From the NCBI RefSeq assembly GCF_007753265.1, contig NZ_CP036349.1, positions 5,454,862 through 5,518,861 on the forward strand: DNA of 64,000 nt, read 5' to 3'. This DNA is from Botrimarina mediterranea. GTDB taxonomy: Bacteria; Planctomycetota; Planctomycetia; Pirellulales; Lacipirellulaceae. The translations under genes and the position numbers were made by a program. Shown here in pieces: positions 1 through 6,708 of this stretch. The notes under the pieces were generated by a model. It was not told the origin of the DNA and did not search any database. It worked only from the letters and a program-made list of their open reading frames with translations. Positions within the stretch are counted from its first letter, which is position 1. Each line of letters begins with the position of its first letter.

Positions 1-1105
1 GCAGCGGGACGTGCTGCTCGTAGATGTCAGCAGTAACCCAGACGGTGGAGAGGTCGGCGATGCTAAAGATCTGCGTATCGGGCCGCACCTGCTCCTTGAG
101 AGTTACGTCTTTGGCGACCACCGTCCCGTCGAAGGGCGCTCGGATGGAGTAGTGAGAGACGGTTTCGCCCTGTTGCTCCGGGTCAATCGATGCGATGTCC
201 TCCTCGTCGCAACCGAGGATCCGCAGGTTCGTCGTCGCGACGGCAACGCGGGTCGCCGCCTCTTTGACGGCTTGCGACGAGCTCAGCAGTGAGGTCTGCA
301 ACTCGTAGTCGATCTGTTCGATCCGGGCTTGGAACGTCGCTTGGTCCGAGCTCTTGCTCGACTGGGCTGCGTAGAGTTGCTTGGCGGAGATCGCTCCGGA
401 CTGTGCGGGGCCCTCCAGACGCTCGACGTCGGCTTCGGACTTTAAGAAGCCCGCGTACGCAAGCAGCAGGCGCTCGCGGTAGTCCCCCATGCTCCGATTA
501 CGGAAGCGGCCCTCGATGGCGTCGATTGATTCGCCGTTACGCAGCGCGTTGAGCAGCTCGCGCGCATTGTTGGCTACTCCTTCTTGCAGGTTCTGTTTGA
601 CGACAGCCATCTCGTGCTGCTGCCGCGCCTGGTAGAGCTCGAGCTTCGCCTTGCCGACTTCGCGGCTGTGGACGACGACGAGAAGATCGTTTGCCTTAAC
701 CACTTGGCCCAGACCAACGAGGACCTCATCAACAGTTCCTTCGACGAGGGGATAAATGTGGGCGACCTTGTCCTCGTTGAGTGACACCTTGCCGGTAAGC
801 CGGATCGAAGTGGCAAGGGTCTGTAGCGACGCTCGCTCAAGCCGGATGCCGCAGGACTCCCACTGGCTGGTCGGCATTTCGACAACGCCCAGAGGGGACG
901 AGTCGGCGCCCCGGCTGATGTCGTTCGCTGCTCGCGGTGGGTCGAGATTTTGCGGCGGAGATTTTGTCTCTGCTCTTGTAGACAACGAGATCACATAGGG
1001 GGTTGTAGCGGCGCCGGCAGCAGCCAGCAGCGAAACTACAACGTAGGGCATCCAAGGGCGCGAAGCGGCCTTCGCGCCGTGCGGGGCGCCGACTGCTTGG
1101 TTCAT
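1..1105 (-). CDS. HlyD-family efflux RND periplasmic adaptor, C-terminal part outside window
   Basis: The reading frame is open from an ATG at 1105 to the window edge, so the 3' end is missing. The protein starts with a short basic segment and a membrane anchor (WMPYVVVSLLAAAG, about residues 18-31). A lipoyl-like half (VEGTVDEVLVGLGQVVKANDLLVVV), a long helical hairpin rich in Glu, Gln and Arg, and the second lipoyl half (SIRAPFDGTVVAKDV) follow. This order is typical of CusB/CzcB-like membrane-fusion proteins that link an inner-membrane RND pump to an outer-membrane channel. The pump gene would be expected to the left, outside the window. The substrate cannot be read from this part, but the His-rich exported protein just upstream makes a metal plausible (inference). 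Confidence 0.88.
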   Translation of the reverse strand, partial: MNQAVGAPHGAKAASRPWMPYVVVSLLAAAGAATTPYVISLSTRAETKSPPQNLDPPRAANDISRGADSSPLGVVEMPTSQWESCGIRLERASLQTLATSIRLTGKVSLNEDKVAHIYPLVEGTVDEVLVGLGQVVKANDLLVVVHSREVGKAKLELYQARQQHEMAVVKQNLQEGVANNARELLNALRNGESIDAIEGRFRNRSMGDYRERLLLAYAGFLKSEADVERLEGPAQSGAISAKQLYAAQSSKSSDQATFQARIEQIDYELQTSLLSSSQAVKEAATRVAVATTNLRILGCDEEDIASIDPEQQGETVSHYSIRAPFDGTVVAKDVTLKEQVRPDTQIFSIADLSTVWVTADIYEQHVPL

Positions 1106-1240
1106 ACAAATACCTGGGGAGGACGCGAGCCAATGCCCGCGGTCGCTGCCGCGCATCACGTCAGCCGATTAGGCCTAGCGAAGCGGCAAGCCGCCACGGG
1201 GGCGCACGGAGGCGTTAGAGAGGGGCCTGCGCTGAGAGAA

Positions 1241-1687
1241 TCAGCAGGTCCAAACGCAGAAAAGTCGATGGAAGGTCAGCCCGCAGGGTTCGGGCCGATC
1301 GGCATCGTATTCGCTGTCGAGGCGCATTCGCCCCCGGTCGAGGACGACATCGCTTTCAAACCACGCCAGCAAAGGGACGAGCGTACGGGGAAGCAAGTCG
1401 TCCGCTGGAGCAAAGCGTCCCACGGTTCCTTCCTCCGCATCAAGCGGCGCCGCCTGCATGGGAGCGTCGAGTCCCGCCCACACGAAGAACCAATGACAGT
1501 GGGGTTCGTCGGGATCGACGGAAGACGGCTCCTGCGACTCGTGGTGGAGCGCTACATGCTCAGCAAGCAGACGCATGCTACTCGGCTGGCTCAAGTAGTC
1601 CAAATGCGTATGGACCACCGGCAGCGGAGCCGGCCAGCTAAGGAGCAGGACCAGTGCATAGTGCAGATAGGTCTTGGAACGCACCAT
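1241..1687 (-). CDS. small exported His-rich hypothetical protein upstream of RND adaptor
   Basis: I do not recognise the family. The ATG at 1687 gives a 148-residue protein whose N-terminus looks like a signal peptide (basic MVRSK, then YALVLLLSWPAPLPV). The frame also opens with a TTG at 1753, but that adds a non-signal stretch and is less likely. The mature part has many His residues (HTHLDYL, EHVALHH, HCHWFFVW) and many acidic residues, which suggests metal binding (inference). It lies on the same strand 135 bases upstream of the HlyD-type adaptor, so the two probably belong to one efflux locus. Confidence 0.6.
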   Translation of the reverse strand: MVRSKTYLHYALVLLLSWPAPLPVVHTHLDYLSQPSSMRLLAEHVALHHESQEPSSVDPDEPHCHWFFVWAGLDAPMQAAPLDAEEGTVGRFAPADDLLPRTLVPLLAWFESDVVLDRGRMRLDSEYDADRPEPCGLTFHRLFCVWTC

Positions 1688-1910
1688 GCTCTGCCGCAGA
1701 CGAACGCTTCGAGGTGATAGGGGCTCTTCAGAGACGCCAATCAACTTTGCCAACCAATTACCATGTGTACTCTATACCGGACTGTCAGAATACCGTAGTG
1801 GCGAGGCCGCGGGGAGTCAATTTTGACCGCCGCCCAGCGGGATTCCGCAGCCAAGGCTTCGGCGTTTGGGGACGATTTGCCGTTGCTACTCGATCCTTGC
1901 GAGAGGCCTC
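1688..1910. promoter_or_regulatory. probable promoter region of the efflux locus
   Basis: This non-coding stretch lies before the His-rich protein gene on the minus strand. It contains a 12-base palindrome GTCAATTTTGAC at 1816-1827 that could be an operator. No convincing -10/-35 pair was seen. The role is inferred from position only. Confidence 0.25.
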
Positions 1911-2774
1911 TTAAGCCGCCATTTGGGTGTCCTCGACCAGCGAATGAGAATTGTCGTCTGGTCTTAGGCGTCTTCCGAGGGGGCCGTACACAATCAAGGG
2001 ATAGCCCGGCACGCGGCGCTGGTAGTCGCGGTAGGCGTCTCCGACAAAGAACTCCAATCGACGATCCTTAAGCCAGCTCCCTACGAACAAGTAGACGGTC
2101 CAAATAACAGTCAGCACCGCGTGATCGAGGGTCATGGTAGGAGTAAACCAAACCAGTCCCATAAAGCTGAGGTAGACCGGATGGCGAACGAAACGATACG
2201 CACCACGCGGCTTGAACTCGCGGCGGGGCGCCGGTTTGCCGCGCACCCAAGCGAGCCACGGCGTGAGTCCCGTTTGATGGCCCATGCCCGTCAGGTGCAG
2301 GCTGTAGCAGAGCGCAAGCCACGATAGATAGAACGCGACTAGGCAAACGGTCTGGGTAACTCCCGTCGTCTTCCAAAGGATCGGTTCCACCGTTTGCCAG
2401 CACATGACGACCGCCAGTAGCGAGAGGCAAGACGCCGTCGTGTAGAACAAGCCGTAAAACGCCGGCGGGATCCATTGGGTGATCCCCCGACGAACACTGG
2501 GGTGCAGCAACGCGCTATGAGGAACCGCAAACTGCAACGCGAGCGCGGCATCAATGAGAAGCGAGCCGTCCGCTGTCGGGCCGGCGCCTTCCTTAAGGAA
2601 CCAGAAGAGTCGCCAGACGGTGTAAGCGAACAGCAAGTGAACAGCGACTCCGACGGCGAGGCCCAGGGGGCGCCGGACGGTCCACAGTGTAAGAACGCGG
2701 TGCGGAATCGTGGTTGCGACTTCCATGTCGGCACTCGAAGCAGTTGGCGGGTTATTTCGCAACGATGCAGCCAT
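1911..2774 (-). CDS. isoprenylcysteine/NnrU-type membrane methyltransferase family protein
   Basis: This is a polytopic membrane protein with several hydrophobic segments. Its C-terminal signature is that of the ICMT/PEMT-like fold: RGAYRFVRHPVYLSFMGLVW, then a hydrophobic stretch, then the acidic/basic tail LEFFVGDAYRDYQRRVPGY. In this family the Arg-His-Pro and Glu motifs bind SAM and methylate small or lipid substrates at the membrane; members include methanethiol S-methyltransferase and isoprenylcysteine carboxyl methyltransferase. ATGs at 2774 and 2726 are both possible; the frame extends to a TTG at 2822. The gene follows YceI by a few tens of bases on the same strand, so co-transcription is likely. 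The exact substrate is unknown. Confidence 0.75.
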   Translation of the reverse strand: MAASLRNNPPTASSADMEVATTIPHRVLTLWTVRRPLGLAVGVAVHLLFAYTVWRLFWFLKEGAGPTADGSLLIDAALALQFAVPHSALLHPSVRRGITQWIPPAFYGLFYTTASCLSLLAVVMCWQTVEPILWKTTGVTQTVCLVAFYLSWLALCYSLHLTGMGHQTGLTPWLAWVRGKPAPRREFKPRGAYRFVRHPVYLSFMGLVWFTPTMTLDHAVLTVIWTVYLFVGSWLKDRRLEFFVGDAYRDYQRRVPGYPLIVYGPLGRRLRPDDNSHSLVEDTQMAA

Positions 2775-2828
2775 GCTGCATGGCGCCGTTGCGGTAGGGA
2801 CCTGGGTGAGCAGCAAACGCAACGTGTT

Positions 2829-3539
2829 CTACTGAGCGGCGCCGACGGAAGGAGCTACCCACAACTCGCCCCTCACGATCAATTCATCAGCCACACCCAC
2901 GGCGCCCAGGGCCTTGGTGTAGGGCTTCATCCCGAAGTCGGTGTGCTTGAGCCTGAAAGCGCCGCGAACTCGGTTCCACCCGTTCTTGACATCGACCTCC
3001 GCCATGAACGTCACGGGACGCGTCTGCGATTGGAGAGTTAGATTGCCACTGATGCGATAACGCCTGACGCCGGACGGATCAGGCAGCGGGTCCTCGGTTG
3101 CTGAATCAATCACGAACCTCGCCGTCGGGAATGCGGCCACGTTGAGCACTTCCGTGCCCCGCATATTGGCGTTCACTTGCTGGCGAGTTGACTCCGAGCT
3201 GGTGCCCTCAAGCCCCACCGCTCGCCGGGCGGCGTCGGTATCCGCCACAAAGCTCGTCATGTCGAAGACCAGCTCACCGGCGTCGTGCGTCGCTCCGAGT
3301 AGCAGGCGACCTTGACTCAACGCGCCGATCACGCCGTGCTCGTGACCGAAGCCCGTCTTTCCTACGTGGACGAATACTTTGCTCGTGGGTAGGTAGAGGT
3401 CCCCGGCTTCGTAGGTTTCGCCAGGCGTGGCTGCTGTCCTGTCCTGCTGAATGGCAGGAACCTGGGCGGCGGCCGGCGCTGCTAGCAAGCAAGACAAGAG
3501 CAGCATCGGTACGATGGTGGGGAGCGACAGCCGTGTCAT
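2829..3539 (-). CDS. YceI family periplasmic lipid-binding-like protein
   Basis: The 236-residue protein has a clear signal peptide (MTRLSLPTIVPMLLLSCLLAAPAAA, cleaved near AQ). The mature part shows YceI features: SKVFVHVGKTGFGHEHGV, a segment with FPTARFVI, then ISGNLTLQSQTRPVTFMAEV and FGMKPYTKALGAVGVADELIV. YceI proteins form a lipocalin-like barrel that binds polyprenoid or other amphipathic lipids in the periplasm. It is divergent from the polyketide operon and shares its promoter region. It could bind the lipid product of that operon, but this is inference from position. Confidence 0.85.
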   Translation of the reverse strand: MTRLSLPTIVPMLLLSCLLAAPAAAQVPAIQQDRTAATPGETYEAGDLYLPTSKVFVHVGKTGFGHEHGVIGALSQGRLLLGATHDAGELVFDMTSFVADTDAARRAVGLEGTSSESTRQQVNANMRGTEVLNVAAFPTARFVIDSATEDPLPDPSGVRRYRISGNLTLQSQTRPVTFMAEVDVKNGWNRVRGAFRLKHTDFGMKPYTKALGAVGVADELIVRGELWVAPSVGAAQ

Positions 3540-3667
3540 CCGAATCCCGGCGGTAACGAGGTCTGGGCGAGGTTTGGGGTAGTGCTTGGGGCCCGCAGGC
3601 CCATACTATTAAGCTTTTAGTAATTCGGTCTACCCCGAAAATCGCAGCGGGCGACCTACGAGTTTTG
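3540..3667. promoter_or_regulatory. divergent promoter region with degenerate BlaI-type dyad
   Basis: This is the intergenic region between yceI (minus) and the methyltransferase-PKS operon (plus). Around 3604-3623 lies TACTATTAAGCTTTTAGTAA. Its right half TTAGTAA is identical to the half-site of the two perfect dyads at 9202-9219 and 11733-11750, while the left half is imperfect and the TACTA/TAGTA spacing differs. An operator role is inference. Confidence 0.4.
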
Positions 3668-4375
3668 ATGCTTGAACGACAACTACGACCCGAACTCATG
3701 GACGCCCCCGATCTCGACCCGATCGAGCATCAGGCGGCGCTGCGGGGGCTGCGCCGGATCAACCAAGTGAGCGGCGTCTCTCGGTGCGTGTGGAACGCCA
3801 TCCGTCGGATCGCAGGCCGTCGCGGGCTATCGGAGTTCAGCGTCCTCGATGTCGCGTCAGGTGGCGGCGATTTGGTTAAGGAGCTGGCAAAACGCTCACG
3901 GCGTGCTGGAGTTCGCGCTTCCTTTGCCGGGTGCGATCTGAGCCCAACGGCCGTCCGACTCGCGAACGAATCGCGTAACTCGAGCGACGACATCGATTTC
4001 TTCGTTGCCGACGCCGTCAACGATCCCTTGCCGCAGCGCTACGACATCGTGATCTCGACGCTCTTCTTGCACCATCTGGACGAAGCGTCGTCGGTGCAGT
4101 TGCTGAGCAACCTCCGCGGTGCCGCGCGTCACGCAGTGCTGCTTGATGACCTTGAACGGTCTCACATGGGCCATTGGCTTGCGTGGGCTGGATGTCGAGT
4201 TCTGACAAGTTCACCGGTTGTTCACTATGACGGACCCGTGTCGGTGTTGGGCGCCTACACTGTCGAAGAGGCCCGCGGTCTCGCGGTGAAGTCTGGTCTC
4301 GATGGCGCAAGGATCACGCGGCACTGGCCTTATCGGTTCCTGATGGAGTGGGAGCGCCCTGATGAACAGCACTGA
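3668..4375 (+). CDS. class I SAM-dependent methyltransferase of the type III PKS operon
   Basis: The 235-residue protein has a Rossmann methyltransferase core: motif I VLDVASGGGDLV near residue 58, the acidic strand end GCDLSP, motif II FVADAVNDPLP, and motif III-like DIVISTLFLHHL. The ATG at 3668 is preferred over the TTG one codon upstream. The next gene starts 14 bases before this stop, so the two are translationally coupled. Equivalent methyltransferases beside type III polyketide synthases usually O- or C-methylate the resorcinol or pyrone product; that assignment is inferred from context. Confidence 0.85.
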   Translation: MLERQLRPELMDAPDLDPIEHQAALRGLRRINQVSGVSRCVWNAIRRIAGRRGLSEFSVLDVASGGGDLVKELAKRSRRAGVRASFAGCDLSPTAVRLANESRNSSDDIDFFVADAVNDPLPQRYDIVISTLFLHHLDEASSVQLLSNLRGAARHAVLLDDLERSHMGHWLAWAGCRVLTSSPVVHYDGPVSVLGAYTVEEARGLAVKSGLDGARITRHWPYRFLMEWERPDEQH

Positions 4376-5549
4376 TCGCAGGGCAGAAAGATTCGCTGCT
4401 GACCGTGTCCAAGCGCTCGTCATTGGGGCCGGGCCAGGCGGCGTGGTCGCGGCTAAATTGCTGGCCGACGCGGGAGTGCAAACGCTGCTTGTCGAGGCGA
4501 AACGCTTTCCCCGCGAGAAAGTCTGCGGGGGATGCCTCAACCAGCGAGCGGTAATGAACCTTCGCGCAGCGGGCTTCACCAAGGCGTTAGAGCGCTGCGG
4601 CGGGATCACCACCGATGGTCTTGAGTTGAGGACTGCTGGCCGATCACTCAGTCTCCGCATCCCTGGTGGTCTCGCCATTACGCGGCGAACGCTTGACGAC
4701 CACCTAACTCAAGCGGCCGGCGCCGCAGGTGTCGAGGTTCGCTTCGGCACCAGCGCCACCGTGCTGCCCTCAGCCTCCGATGCGTTGCGACGCGTACAAT
4801 TGACCGATGATCGCAGCCAGTCGATCGTGGTCGAAGCGGAGGTTGTCGTTGCCGCTGATGGACTTGGGGCGCCGTCGCTTGCGCGACTGCCGGAATTCAG
4901 GTCGGCTGTTCGGCCTGGGTCACTCGTTGGCGTCGGGGCTGTACTGCGGACGGGTGCGTCGCACACACTGACGCCGGGCGCCATCCACATGGCGATTGGT
5001 GAGCATGGCTATGTGGGCGCGGTTCGCTGTGAAGAGGGTAGCGTCAACTTAGCGGCAGCGTTCTCACCCGCCGCGATCTCGCGACGTGGCGTCATTCCAC
5101 TCCTCGTTCGAGAGACTCTCGACCGGACGGGTATTGGACTACAAGACGACCTCACGCAAGCCGATTGGCGGGCAACGCGGCAGCTCACACGCTCGGCGGG
5201 TCGGCTCGCCGCACGACGACTCTTCGTCATCGGCGACGCCGGCGGTTACGTCGAACCATTTACCGGCGAAGGCATGGCCGCGGCGATTGAGGACGCGATC
5301 GTTGTAACGCCCTTTGTCATCCAGGCTGCCCGCGATTGGGACAACGCTTTGTCCGAGCGGTGGGAAACAGAGCAGCGCGGGCGCCAGCGCAACCGCCAGG
5401 CGGCGTGCCGAAAGCTGGCGTGGATGCTCCAGCGACCCTGGGCGACACGTCTCGGGTTGCGATTGGCGGCGACGTGGCCAACGCTGGGTCAGAAGATTGC
5501 GCAGCGCATCAGCGCCGTCGATACGAACGAACTCCAAGGGGTAGCATGA
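4362..5549 (+). CDS. FAD-dependent oxidoreductase, geranylgeranyl-reductase-like
   Basis: The 395-residue flavoprotein begins with the ADP-binding motif VIGAGPGGVVAAKLLADAG (residues 20-38), followed by the ARG-like VEAKRFPREKVCGGCLN typical of geranylgeranyl reductase and halogenase-type monooxygenases. The second FAD motif is RLFVIGDAGGYVEPFTGEGM near residue 288. These enzymes hydroxylate or reduce aromatic and isoprenoid substrates using FAD and NAD(P)H. The gene overlaps the methyltransferase gene before it and the PKS gene after it (ATGA at 5546-5549), so all three form one operon. It may tailor the polyketide; whether it reduces or oxidises cannot be decided from sequence. Confidence 0.87.
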   Translation: MNSTDRRAERFAADRVQALVIGAGPGGVVAAKLLADAGVQTLLVEAKRFPREKVCGGCLNQRAVMNLRAAGFTKALERCGGITTDGLELRTAGRSLSLRIPGGLAITRRTLDDHLTQAAGAAGVEVRFGTSATVLPSASDALRRVQLTDDRSQSIVVEAEVVVAADGLGAPSLARLPEFRSAVRPGSLVGVGAVLRTGASHTLTPGAIHMAIGEHGYVGAVRCEEGSVNLAAAFSPAAISRRGVIPLLVRETLDRTGIGLQDDLTQADWRATRQLTRSAGRLAARRLFVIGDAGGYVEPFTGEGMAAAIEDAIVVTPFVIQAARDWDNALSERWETEQRGRQRNRQAACRKLAWMLQRPWATRLGLRLAATWPTLGQKIAQRISAVDTNELQGVA

Positions 5550-6631
5550 CGGCAGTTGTCCAAGGTATCGGTGTTGCAAAGCCTGAGAGTTCTATTTCGC
5601 AGGAGGACGCCATTGATCGCTCATTGCAGTTTTGTGTGGCGACGGATCAGGGTCGGCGTCTGGCGCCAGCCATTTACGCCCGATCGGGCGTAAAGAAGCG
5701 ACACAGCGTTTTACTAGAATCTTCTACGAACGGAGAACCCGCGCAGCAGTCCTTTTACTCGCTCCCCTCCTCGTCCCGGCCCTTTGGTCCCACCACAGGC
5801 GAGCGCATGGCCGCTTACCAGATGTCGGCCAGCGACCTCGCCGAGAAGGCGGCGCTTGCCGCGTTGGAGGAGTCGGCGATCCCTCGAGATCGCGTCTCGC
5901 ACATCGTGTTGGTGACGTGCAGCGGTTTCGATGCGCCGGGGGTGGATGTCGCGCTAATTCAGCGTCTCGGCTTACGCCCCACCACTTCGCGCACGAGCGT
6001 TGGGTTCATGGGTTGTCATGGCGCCATCAATGGCATGCGTGTCGCCAAGGCTTATAGCGACGCCGACCCCGCCGCTGTTGTTCTACTGGTGGCGGTTGAG
6101 CTTTGCAGTTTGCACTACCAGTACGATTGGACCCCGGAACGGATCATCGCCAACGCCTTGTTCTCTGATGGCGCCGCGGCCGCGGTGATCTCCGCGGGTC
6201 CTTCCGATGGCCCCCGAATCGCCAGCACGTTCTCGGAGATCGTTCCCGATTCACAAGACGCTATGTCTTGGAAGATTGGCGATCACGGCTTCACGATGAC
6301 ACTCGCGCCGCGGGTGCCCGAGCTTATCGAATCGTCAACTCGCGCACCGATTGAACTGTGGCTGGCTGGAGAGGGATTGAGTCTAAGCGACGTCGCCGAT
6401 TGGGCCGTGCATCCCGGTGGGCCGCGCATCCTCGACGCCGCAGGGACGGCGCTCGGGCTCTTGCCCGCTGATCTCGATGTCTCTCGGCAAGTGCTCGCCG
6501 AGTGCGGCAACATGTCGTCGCCAACGGTGCTATTTATACTAGGGCAGCAACGAAGAGCAGGCCGTCGAGGGCCTTGTGTCGTCCTCGGATTTGGGCCGGG
6601 GTTGGCTGTTGAAGCGGCGCTGTTGGTTTGA
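5546..6631 (+). CDS. type III polyketide synthase (chalcone/stilbene synthase family)
   Basis: The ATG at 5546 overlaps the previous stop (ATGA) and gives 361 residues, normal for the family. The frame is open further upstream, but that part is only an alternative frame of the FAD enzyme gene. The catalytic triad is complete: Cys157 in GFMGCHGAING, His289 in WAVHPGGPRIL and Asn322 in CGNMSSPTVLF. The C-terminal GFGPGLAVEAALL loop is also present. Such enzymes condense an acyl starter with malonyl-CoA units to form pyrones or resorcinols. Together with the upstream methyltransferase and flavoprotein this is a complete small biosynthetic operon, perhaps for an alkylresorcinol-type lipid (inference). 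No terminator was recognised downstream. Confidence 0.93.
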   Translation: MTAVVQGIGVAKPESSISQEDAIDRSLQFCVATDQGRRLAPAIYARSGVKKRHSVLLESSTNGEPAQQSFYSLPSSSRPFGPTTGERMAAYQMSASDLAEKAALAALEESAIPRDRVSHIVLVTCSGFDAPGVDVALIQRLGLRPTTSRTSVGFMGCHGAINGMRVAKAYSDADPAAVVLLVAVELCSLHYQYDWTPERIIANALFSDGAAAAVISAGPSDGPRIASTFSEIVPDSQDAMSWKIGDHGFTMTLAPRVPELIESSTRAPIELWLAGEGLSLSDVADWAVHPGGPRILDAAGTALGLLPADLDVSRQVLAECGNMSSPTVLFILGQQRRAGRRGPCVVLGFGPGLAVEAALLV

Positions 6632-6708
6632 CAGCCTGAGAACTCTCGCGTCCTCGACGGCAACCGTGAACGATAGCGACGGTCTCGAATCGGTTCGATC
6701 TGCCGTCG

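Noticed and set aside
5336-5545. N-terminal extension of the type III PKS frame
   Set aside because: This part overlaps the FAD oxidoreductase in another frame; the ATG at 5546 with ATGA overlap gives the family length.
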